Part shown: in pieces, positions 25,733-32,662 of the stretch
How the letters are laid out: each line of letters begins with the position of its first letter
Numbering within the stretch: the stretch's first letter is position 1
Assembly (NCBI GenBank): GCA_947074105.1
Contig: CAMTON010000023.1
Coordinates: 1 to 44,405 of the forward strand
Length of the DNA stretch: 44,405 bases
Origin: an uncultured Bacteroidales bacterium
Lineage (GTDB): Bacteria > Bacteroidota > Bacteroidia > Bacteroidales > JAUNSR01
Direction of reading: 5' to 3'
Translations under genes and position numbers: made by a program
The notes under the pieces: model-generated
The model's input: the letters and a program-made list of their open reading frames with translations, nothing else
Databases searched by the model: none
What the model was told of the DNA's origin: nothing

Positions 25733-27154
25733 ATGGAAAAAAAATCAGATATTGCAGTGATCGGATTGGGTGTCATGGGTCAGAATATTGCTCAAAATTT
25801 CGAAAGAAACGGATATAGGGTAACAGTATTTAATCAGCATCCCGAAATTACTGCTCAATTTATGGAAAGTATTGGGAACGGAAGAAATTTCTTTCCGGCC
25901 TTTACTCCCAAACAAATTATAGAATCGCTCGAAAGACCACGAAAAATATTCCTGATGATAAAAGCGGGCGATCCGGTTGATGAAGTTCTGGAAAATCTGC
26001 TCACAATTACCGATTACGGAGACCTGATCATAGACGGAGGTAATTCCTATTATAAAGATACAGAACGACGCTGTGAGCAGCTTCAGACAAAAGGTCGTTT
26101 ATTTATAGGATGCGGAGTGTCGGGAGGTGCAGAAGGTGCACTTAACGGTCCTTCTATGATGCCGGGCGGTATGAAAGAAGGCTGGCCGCTGGTAAAAGAG
26201 ATGTTTGAGAAAATCGCGGCAAAAACCAGTGACGGAGATTCATGCTGTAAATGGATAGGTCCTGGAGGTTCCGGCCATTTTGTAAAGATGGTGCACAACG
26301 GTATAGAGTATGGTGATCTTCAGTTAATATCGGAAACATATTTTCTTCTGAAGAAGTTATTCGGTTATACTAATGAAAAGATGTCTGATATTTTCAAGAC
26401 CTGGAATGAAGGCAAATTATCAAGCTATCTTATAGAGATTACATCAAAGATTCTTCAGTTTAAAGAAGGAGACGGCAAATATCTGCTCGATAAGATTCTT
26501 GACGTAGCAGAGCAGAAAGGAACCGGTGCATGGAGCGTCATAGCCGCAACAGAGCTTGAATGTTCAATCTCAGTTATCACAGAGTCGGTGACACAACGCT
26601 TCATCTCTACTCAAAAAGAACTCAGACAAGAACTTTCATATACATATCCTAGAGAAAATATTATTCTGAAACATGAGAAAAACCATATTATTGAACTTGA
26701 AAAGGCTCTTTATGCATCAAAACTTATATGCTATACCCAGGGATTCTCTATGATGAAGAAAGCTTCTGAACATTATAACTGGAATCTTAATCTTTCTGAA
26801 ATAGCATCTATATGGAGAGCCGGTTGCATCATAAGGTCAATATTCCTTGAAAACATAATTAATGCCTATAACAAGGATGCACATCTGCCATCTCTACTTG
26901 ATGACCTATTCTTCATAAACTCTATTAAAGAAGCACTTACATCCTGGAAAAGAATAGCAGAACTTGCTATGCAACATGAAATAGCTATTCCAGCTCATTC
27001 TTCTGCTCTTAATTATTTCTACAGCATTTCGAGCGAGTTTCTTCCGGCAAATCTGATTGAAGCACAGAGAGATTATTTCGGCTCTCATATGTTTGAAAGA
27101 AATGATACTTCGCGCGGTCAGTTTTTCCATAATGACTGGAGTAAGACAAAATAA
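25733..27154 (+). CDS. gnd: 6-phosphogluconate dehydrogenase, decarboxylating
   Basis: A 473-residue cytosolic enzyme that oxidises and decarboxylates 6-phosphogluconate to ribulose 5-phosphate, giving NADPH. The N-terminal dinucleotide fold has IAVIGLGVMGQNIA (residues 7-20). Substrate and catalytic motifs are DGGNSYYKDTERR, GCGVSGGAEGALNGPSMMPGG and GSGHFVKMVHNGIEYGD, the last carrying the catalytic Lys. The helical dimerisation domain includes the family segment WRAGCIIRSIFL. The length is standard. It lies 85 nt upstream of zwf, with a hairpin in the gap. Confidence 0.96.
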   Translation: MEKKSDIAVIGLGVMGQNIAQNFERNGYRVTVFNQHPEITAQFMESIGNGRNFFPAFTPKQIIESLERPRKIFLMIKAGDPVDEVLENLLTITDYGDLIIDGGNSYYKDTERRCEQLQTKGRLFIGCGVSGGAEGALNGPSMMPGGMKEGWPLVKEMFEKIAAKTSDGDSCCKWIGPGGSGHFVKMVHNGIEYGDLQLISETYFLLKKLFGYTNEKMSDIFKTWNEGKLSSYLIEITSKILQFKEGDGKYLLDKILDVAEQKGTGAWSVIAATELECSISVITESVTQRFISTQKELRQELSYTYPRENIILKHEKNHIIELEKALYASKLICYTQGFSMMKKASEHYNWNLNLSEIASIWRAGCIIRSIFLENIINAYNKDAHLPSLLDDLFFINSIKEALTSWKRIAELAMQHEIAIPAHSSALNYFYSISSEFLPANLIEAQRDYFGSHMFERNDTSRGQFFHNDWSKTK

Positions 27155-27179
27155 AAAATAAGTTTCTATAATTTAAACT

Positions 27180-27219
27180 CAATAACCAATAATCATGCTA
27201 TTATGATTATTGGTTATTG
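27180..27219 (+). other. Perfect 17-bp hairpin in the gnd-zwf gap
   Basis: CAATAACCAATAATCAT pairs exactly with ATGATTATTGGTTATTG around a 6-nt loop. It lacks a T-run, so it is more likely a processing or stability element that adjusts zwf relative to gnd, or a protein-binding dyad, than a strong terminator. It ends 20 nt before the zwf ATG. Confidence 0.65.
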
Positions 27220-27239
27220 ATTATAAACACTGTTATGAT

Positions 27240-28919
27240 ATGAGCGACAGTAAAGAAAAAAAAGTTAGTCCGTTTATAATAGTTATTTTCGGAGGCTCGG
27301 GAGATCTTACTATAAAAAAAGTCCTCCCTTCAATTTTCGAACTTTATTCTAAGAAGCTTTTGCCAGATACTTTTTATATATACTCTGTAGCACGAAGTGA
27401 CTATTCAGCTGATAGTTATAAGGAAAAAGTGACTAACGGACTGAAAAAGAAAATAAAAGATAAGAAAGAACTTGCTTCTCAACTTTCGATAAACAGATCT
27501 GCACTGTCGGACAATAGCAATAATCCGGATCATGTCTTTACAATAAAAGATATTGATCATGAAGCTTCTGCTGTCCATCAGAGTCATTCAGCGTCAGAAA
27601 AAGAAGAGGAACTTATAAAAAAAATAGATTCATTCGTTTCAAGAATAGATTATATGAGGGAAGACCCTAACGAATATGCGACATATCAGAATCTGGAAAA
27701 TCTGCTGAAAGCAAAATCCTCGGAGTTGGGCATTGAACCATGTTATCTTTTTTACCTAGCCACCCCCCCGGTTCTTTATGAACCGATAATTCTCAATCTG
27801 GCAAAGGCAGGTCTTAATAAAGAATCGATGAACAGATACTGGCGACGCATCATAATAGAGAAACCTTACGGCAGAGATCTGGATAGTGCAATGCATCTTG
27901 AAGATATAGTAAAGAGATGTTTTAATGAACGACAGATATTCCGTATTGATCACTATCTTGGAAAAGAAACGACTCAGAATATATTGGTATTCAGATTTTC
28001 AAACGGAATTTTCGAACCATTGTGGAACAGAAATTATATCTCTTATGTAGAAATCACTGCAGTTGAAAAGGATGGTGTGCTGAACAGAGGTAAATATTAT
28101 GACTCCTCTGGAGCTTTGAGAGATATGGTTCAGAATCATTTGCTTCAGATTCTGGGATTAGTAGCTATGGAGCCCCCTGTTAAATTTGAGCAGGATATGT
28201 TCCGCAATGAAATGGATAAGATTATCGAGTCATTACGTCCTATTGAAAAAGACAAAGTTGAAAATTACGTCATTCGAGGACAATATATGGAATCGGACAT
28301 GAAGGATGCTAAGTCATATCGAGATGAAGAATATATAAAACCGTTATCTAAGACCGAGACATATGTAGCGATGAAACTTTATGTGGATAACTGGAGATGG
28401 TATGACGTTCCATTTTATATAAGAACCGGAAAGGCCATGCCAACAAAAGCAACGGAGATAGTTATACATTTTAAAACTACCCCTTTCCAGATCTTCAAAA
28501 AGAAAAATCCCGGATTTAATTGCAATAGGCTTGTTATACGCGTTCAACCGGATGAGGGTATAGTTCTTCAGTTCGGAGTTAAGAAACCTGGAGATGAATT
28601 CATCGTTCAGCCTGTAACGATGGATTTCAAATATGACAAGATGAAGGATTCAGAAATATTTGAAGCATATTCGAAACTTATACTTAACTGTCTTCAGGGT
28701 GACGCAATGCTTTTCTCCAGATCGGATATTGTAAAATCCTCATGGAAATTTATTGATCCGATACTTAAGGCATGGGAAGAAAAACCGTCAATTCCCCTTT
28801 ATGGATATCCATATGGAACATGGGGGCCACTCAAAGCAGACAGTCTGATGACCGGCAATCTACATTGGAGTAATCCATGTAAGAACCTTACAGAAACAGA
28901 ATCATATTGCCTTTTATAA
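27240..28919 (+). CDS. zwf: Glucose-6-phosphate 1-dehydrogenase
   Basis: A 559-residue enzyme that makes 6-phosphogluconolactone and NADPH from glucose 6-phosphate. Motifs: FGGSGDLTIKKVLPS (17-31), the substrate-binding IIEKPYGRDL and the active-site RIDHYLGKETTQN, followed by DMVQNHLLQILGLVAMEPP and FYIRTGKAMPTKATE. Typical members have about 480-510 residues. The excess is an insert at about 75-122, rich in Ser, Asn, His and Asp (INRSALSDNSNNPDHVF), between the nucleotide fold and the segment before the NADP site. I choose the ATG at 27240: the longer reading begins at a TTG inside the 27180-27219 hairpin. It forms a unit with gnd. Confidence 0.93.
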   Translation: MSDSKEKKVSPFIIVIFGGSGDLTIKKVLPSIFELYSKKLLPDTFYIYSVARSDYSADSYKEKVTNGLKKKIKDKKELASQLSINRSALSDNSNNPDHVFTIKDIDHEASAVHQSHSASEKEEELIKKIDSFVSRIDYMREDPNEYATYQNLENLLKAKSSELGIEPCYLFYLATPPVLYEPIILNLAKAGLNKESMNRYWRRIIIEKPYGRDLDSAMHLEDIVKRCFNERQIFRIDHYLGKETTQNILVFRFSNGIFEPLWNRNYISYVEITAVEKDGVLNRGKYYDSSGALRDMVQNHLLQILGLVAMEPPVKFEQDMFRNEMDKIIESLRPIEKDKVENYVIRGQYMESDMKDAKSYRDEEYIKPLSKTETYVAMKLYVDNWRWYDVPFYIRTGKAMPTKATEIVIHFKTTPFQIFKKKNPGFNCNRLVIRVQPDEGIVLQFGVKKPGDEFIVQPVTMDFKYDKMKDSEIFEAYSKLILNCLQGDAMLFSRSDIVKSSWKFIDPILKAWEEKPSIPLYGYPYGTWGPLKADSLMTGNLHWSNPCKNLTETESYCLL

Positions 28920-28933
28920 AGAAGAAATTGTAT

Positions 28934-28983
28934 TAAACAACCCGCATAAGCATTCTTATTAAAATGCATCTGCGGGTTGTTTA
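28934..28983 (+). terminator. Terminator of zwf
   Basis: AAACAACCCGCA pairs with TGCGGGTTGTTT, with an inner GCAT/ATGC pairing in the loop. It covers the in-frame TTG at 28977 and so rules that codon out as the start of the next gene. Confidence 0.85.
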
Positions 28984-29072
28984 ATTTGAAAGATTATCGT
29001 AAATGCTTGTTTATATCAGGAATTTATGCGAAAATTGCAAAAAAATTTATTCTTAAATTGCTAATTTTCGAA

Positions 29073-30044
29073 ATGAAAAGCTTATCATATTTATTTAAAA
29101 GCGGGAAAAATCCGAAATATTTATATTATGGCGTAAATATGTTTCGCCAGTTTATTCCTTCTTTCTTTTACAGATTCAGAAGAAATCATTATTTAAAGAA
29201 AATTGAAAGTCATCCTGAAAAAGAGTATATCATGGCCAGGGTGAATTATTACAATAAACTTGATTCTCAGATAAAACTTCCTTCACATGCCCCTACTCTT
29301 GAATCACATAAGCTGCCGAAAAAATTAAAAGTATATTTTTTCGACTCATATGAGATTACACGTTATTTTCCGAAATCATTCAAATGGGGTTATATGCCTG
29401 GAGATGTTATTACAGTGCCTGATTATCCGTCTGTAGTAAAAAGCCGTCCTCTGACTGATGAAAATAAGAATTCGGTAGTTCTTAAGCTTGAGAAGAACCG
29501 TCATTTCACCTTTATAGATGACAATAAATCATTTGGAGAAAAAATGAATAAAGTGATTTTCAGAGGTAAGATATGGGGCAAACCTATCAGAAATCTTTTA
29601 ATGGAACTTTATTTTGATCATCCTATGTGTGATCTTGGCGATGTAGGCCGCCATCCTGATATTCCACAGAAATGGAAAACAGGTAAAATGACACTTTATC
29701 AACATCTTGATTATAAGTTTATTCTTTCTCTTGAAGGAAATGACGTGGCAAGTAATCTTAAATGGGTAATGTCGTCTAACTCAATAGCAGTCATGCCGCA
29801 ACCGACTTGTGAAACATGGTTTATGGAGGGGACTCTTATTCCTAACTATCATTATATCGAAGTCAAAGAAGATCTTTCGGACCTTGAGGAAAGACTTCAG
29901 TATTATATTGATCATGAGGATGAAGCTCTTGAGATTATCAGACATGCTCACGAATATGTTGAGAAATTTTGGGATGATGACCGAGAACATCTGATACAAA
30001 TGCTTGTTATGAATAAATTCTTTACAAAGACCGGACAACAGTAA
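29073..30044 (+). CDS. GT90-family (CAP10/LpsA-like) glycosyltransferase
   Basis: A 323-residue protein resembling glycosyltransferase family 90, which in bacteria adds sugars to LPS core (Pasteurella LpsA type). Family marks are FRGKIWGKPIRNLLMELYF, the region KFILSLEGNDVASNLKWVMSS (sugar-nucleotide site) and CETWFMEGTLIPNYHYIEV. I start it at the ATG at 29073; the reading frame is open upstream to a TTG at 28977, but that lies inside the zwf terminator. There is no signal peptide; a basic, aromatic N-terminus (FKSGKNPKYLYYG) may hold it at the membrane. It stands alone rather than in an LPS cluster. The acceptor and donor are unknown. Confidence 0.82.
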   Translation: MKSLSYLFKSGKNPKYLYYGVNMFRQFIPSFFYRFRRNHYLKKIESHPEKEYIMARVNYYNKLDSQIKLPSHAPTLESHKLPKKLKVYFFDSYEITRYFPKSFKWGYMPGDVITVPDYPSVVKSRPLTDENKNSVVLKLEKNRHFTFIDDNKSFGEKMNKVIFRGKIWGKPIRNLLMELYFDHPMCDLGDVGRHPDIPQKWKTGKMTLYQHLDYKFILSLEGNDVASNLKWVMSSNSIAVMPQPTCETWFMEGTLIPNYHYIEVKEDLSDLEERLQYYIDHEDEALEIIRHAHEYVEKFWDDDREHLIQMLVMNKFFTKTGQQ

Positions 30045-30055
30045 ATATAATATAT

Positions 30056-30105
30056 AAAACAATAATGGCTGAATAGATTGATTTCTATTCAGCCATTATT
30101 GTTTT
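30056..30105. terminator. Bidirectional terminator, perfect 22-bp stem
   Basis: The stem runs from 30056-30077 to 30084-30105 without mismatch around a 6-nt loop, with A-runs on the left and T-runs on the right (AAAAC...GTTTT). It serves the convergent glycosyltransferase and antiporter genes. Confidence 0.93.
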
Positions 30106-30119
30106 ATATATAAGAATTT

Positions 30120-31793
30120 TTATCCCAAAGCTATCAGCATCATAACCTGAGCAGTCAATACTCTGAGGAACATTGTCAGGGGATAGACTGTTGCGTAGGC
30201 CACTGAGGGAATATTGTTTTCAGAGTAAGCATTTGAATATGCAAGAGCAGGAGGATCGGTTGTAGAACCTGCAATAAGACCCATTAGAGTGAAGTAATTC
30301 ATTTTATAAACAAGTCTTCCGATTGTCCCTATTATGAAAAGAGGAAGTACAGTGATTATAAATCCGTATAATACCCACATATATCCGCCGTTCGCAATTG
30401 TTTCTACAAATCCTTCTCCGGCCCCGAGACCTACTGCGGCAAGAAATAACGATATCCCTATTTCACGCAGCATCATATTTGCTGAGAATGTAGTGTAGGT
30501 AACAAGTTTATATTTAGGTCCGAACTTGGAGACCAGAATAGCAATGATAAGCGGACCGCCGGCAAGCCCAAGTTTAACAGGTTGAGGTATTCCGGGAAAC
30601 GTGAATGGAATAGAGCCTAATATTACACCAACTACGATACCGAAAAAGATAGGGATAAGATTCGGTTCACGAAGTCTTTTCATTGAGTTTCCGAGAATTG
30701 AAGAAACCTGATTGATTCTTACCTCATCTCCTACTACTGTCACGCGGTCGCCCATCTGCAGCATAAGATCAGGCGTTGCTATAAGATCGACGCCTGCTCT
30801 GTTTACCCTGGTGATGGTTACTCCGTAATTTTGGCGTATTTCAAGAGACCCCAGCCTTTTACCATTAAGAGCCGGTTTTGTAAGCATTATTCTTCTTGAG
30901 ATATATTTACCGTTAAGCTCTTCCCATTTATGCTGATCCATATCGAATTTCACACCGATAAAAGCTATTATAGCTTCAAGATCTTCAGGTGCTGCAACAA
31001 CGAATATTTTATCGTCTTCTGCAAGGACAGTGTTATTACCTGCCATTTCAATCTGATGTACGGCTGTATGGCATATTCTGGAAACGATGAATTTACGACC
31101 TACAAGTTTAGAGATACCGTCGATAGTCTTTCCGAAAAGAGCAGGATTTTTTACTACGATTGTTGCTAGTTCAACATTATCTTCAGATTCTTTGTTTTTC
31201 TTTGCTACGTCATCTGTTTCCTTATCAAATTTTATATTGAAGAATACTCTCATCATTATTATACTCATAATGATACCGACTACACCGAGAGGATAAGCTA
31301 CTGCATATCCAAGTGCGATATTTGGATCGGAAGTTCCTGTAGCGTCGGCATAAGCCTGCTGAGCGGCACCAAGTCCGGGAGTATTGGTTACAGCTCCGGA
31401 AAGTACACCGATCATCGTAACGAGACTTTCTCCCGTTATTACATGTATAAGATAAGCCGTAAGAACACCTAAAAGCACAATCCCGGTAGCAAGAAGATTT
31501 AATGTGACACCACCCTTTTTAAATGAAGAAAAGAATCCGGGACCTACCTGCATTCCCACCGAATAAACAAATAAGATTAATCCGAACTCTTTGACAAAAT
31601 GTAATGTGTGTGCATCAACAGTCATACCTATATGACTGGCAAAGATTCCGACAAAAAGAATCCAGGTTATGCCAAGAGATATACCTGCAATTTTAATTCT
31701 ACCCAACAATATCCCCATCGCAATCACCAATGCAAGAATAAGGATGGTATGAGAGATTCCCTCTCCGATAAATAAGTTACAAAACCATTCCAT
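30120..31793 (-). CDS. aspT: AspT/YidE-family transporter, probably aspartate:alanine antiporter
   Basis: A 557-residue membrane protein with two blocks of about five to six helices (1-185 and 385-557) around a cytosolic region with two RCK_C/TrkA_C-like domains (about 205-375, NPALFGKTIDGISKLVGRKF and KPALNGKRLGSLEIRQNYGV). Each membrane block holds a family motif: GAVTNTPGLGAAQQAYA and its partner GSTTDPPALAYSNAY. This is the AspT/YidE layout; AspT exchanges aspartate for alanine and, with aspartate 4-decarboxylase, builds a proton gradient. The window contains asdA at 17515, so an aspartate:alanine role is likely, but they are 11 kb apart. A -7 box (minus-strand TAATTTTG, 31910-31917) lies about 117 nt upstream. 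Confidence 0.82.
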   Translation of the reverse strand: MEWFCNLFIGEGISHTILILALVIAMGILLGRIKIAGISLGITWILFVGIFASHIGMTVDAHTLHFVKEFGLILFVYSVGMQVGPGFFSSFKKGGVTLNLLATGIVLLGVLTAYLIHVITGESLVTMIGVLSGAVTNTPGLGAAQQAYADATGTSDPNIALGYAVAYPLGVVGIIMSIIMMRVFFNIKFDKETDDVAKKNKESEDNVELATIVVKNPALFGKTIDGISKLVGRKFIVSRICHTAVHQIEMAGNNTVLAEDDKIFVVAAPEDLEAIIAFIGVKFDMDQHKWEELNGKYISRRIMLTKPALNGKRLGSLEIRQNYGVTITRVNRAGVDLIATPDLMLQMGDRVTVVGDEVRINQVSSILGNSMKRLREPNLIPIFFGIVVGVILGSIPFTFPGIPQPVKLGLAGGPLIIAILVSKFGPKYKLVTYTTFSANMMLREIGISLFLAAVGLGAGEGFVETIANGGYMWVLYGFIITVLPLFIIGTIGRLVYKMNYFTLMGLIAGSTTDPPALAYSNAYSENNIPSVAYATVYPLTMFLRVLTAQVMMLIALG

Positions 31794-31909
31794 AACAACA
31801 ATAACAATCTATAAACATTAAAAAATAATATTAATCACCGCTGTTAAACGCGGCGATATAACCAAAAATAATAAAATACCATTTAGATTAACATCTTAAA
31901 TTTGAGGTG

Positions 31910-31917
31910 CAAAATTA
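31910..31917 (-). promoter_or_regulatory. -7 box of the AspT-family gene
   Basis: The minus strand reads TAATTTTG (TAnnTTTG). No clear -33 element. The predicted 5' leader is about 110 nt. Confidence 0.5.
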
Positions 31918-32213
31918 TTAAAATTCTTATACAGAAGAATTTTTTCGCGAATATTTATTCATTAAATTATTATGAAATGAAATAATCTGATTATGTTATT
32001 ATAAAGCACCTCCTATTTATAATAGAATCATTGTGATTTAAATATAACTTCATGCATTTCTGAGAAATAAGATATTTATTGAGATAAATTTTGAGAATTG
32101 GAAAAATAGTGATTTTCATAATAAACGAGGCTAAAACTGCACAGTAAGAAAAAAAATGAGCAATGTTTTTTAAAAGAAAAGTACATTTTTAGTATTCAGG
32201 TTAATTTTTTTTC

Positions 32214-32221
32214 TAAATTTG
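32214..32221 (+). promoter_or_regulatory. -7 box of the riboswitch/carboxylase operon
   Basis: TAAATTTG fits TAnnTTTG exactly and lies just upstream of the riboswitch aptamer. Transcription would start near 32225. Confidence 0.65.
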
Positions 32222-32228
32222 CCCCCCG

Positions 32229-32394
32229 TTAAAGGTTCTTTTTTCACAATCTGTGAAAAAGGATTAAATGGGAATCAGGTGAAAAACCTGAACAGTCCCG
32301 CTGCTGTGAGCTTAAGGCAAAGCCGGAAATTCTACGTGCCACTGAATTTATTCGGGAAGGTTTTTTCCGGTTAAGCGAGTCAGAAGACCAGCCA
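32229..32394 (+). ncRNA. Cobalamin (adenosylcobalamin) riboswitch aptamer
   Basis: The order of conserved boxes matches the cobalamin aptamer: GGGAATCAGGTGAAAAACCTG (P4-P5 with the GGTGAAAAACC loop, 32270-32290), AGTCCCGCTGCTGTGA (32294-32309), GCCACTG (32338-32344), CGGGAAGG (32353-32360), and the B12 box AGTCAGAAGACCAGCC (32378-32393). It is preceded by a -7 promoter box and followed, after about 270 nt without a credible gene, by the biotin carboxylase of a propionyl-CoA carboxylase operon on the same strand. B12 aptamers usually repress downstream genes. The leader between aptamer and gene holds two further hairpins that may be the expression platform. Confidence 0.93.
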
Positions 32395-32405
32395 TTAATT
32401 AACAT

Positions 32406-32439
32406 ATTTATCTTTTCTCGAGGGTTAGAAAAGATAAAT
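32406..32439 (+). promoter_or_regulatory. Hairpin just after the cobalamin aptamer, candidate expression platform
   Basis: A perfect 13-bp stem (ATTTATCTTTTCT / AGAAAAGATAAAT) with the 8-nt loop CGAGGGTT, starting 12 nt after the B12 box. There is no T-run after it, so if it acts in switching it would more likely work through loop pairing or by changing translation than by direct termination. Confidence 0.55.
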
Positions 32440-32591
32440 CGGAATTATGCAGAACTTTGTTTCAGCAGATATTCTCTAGATCATATGATTAATCTGGCCA
32501 TTAAAAACAATAATAGTTATGGGATTTTTCTCATAACACAACTATAGTGTGTAAACGCATTTATAGAATTAAGAACGGTATATTTCTTAAA

Positions 32592-32640
32592 ATACTGATT
32601 TGTAGTCATGAGTACAATTAACTCAAGAATTCATCAGTAT
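32592..32640 (+). promoter_or_regulatory. Hairpin reaching the first ATG of the accC leader
   Basis: ATACTGAT (32592-32599) pairs with ATCAGTAT (32633-32640), enclosing an inner GAGT/ACTC stem. The right arm takes in the first two bases of the ATG at 32639 and lies 22 nt before the preferred ATG at 32663. It may sequester the ribosome entry site. Confidence 0.45.
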
Positions 32641-32662
32641 GCAGAAATTTAAAGTGAATAAT

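Larger units (their letters stand above)
31794..32228. other. Divergent intergenic region upstream of aspT and the riboswitch
   Basis: About 435 nt of AT-rich sequence. It holds the probable aspT -7 box (31910-31917, minus strand) and, near the right end, TAAATTTG (32214-32221), the -7 box of the riboswitch transcript. Nothing else is recognisable. Confidence 0.5.

Noticed and set aside
27210..27239. TTG-initiated extension of zwf
   Set aside because: The TTG lies inside the 17-bp hairpin; the ATG at 27240 gives the expected N-terminus before FGGSGDL.
28977..29072. TTG-initiated extension of the GT90 gene
   Set aside because: The TTG is within the zwf terminator stem, so the first usable start is the ATG at 29073.
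32485..32547. A 20-codon ATG frame in the riboswitch leader
   Set aside because: Short, no recognisable ribosome site and no composition signal. It could be a leader peptide but nothing supports it beyond being open.
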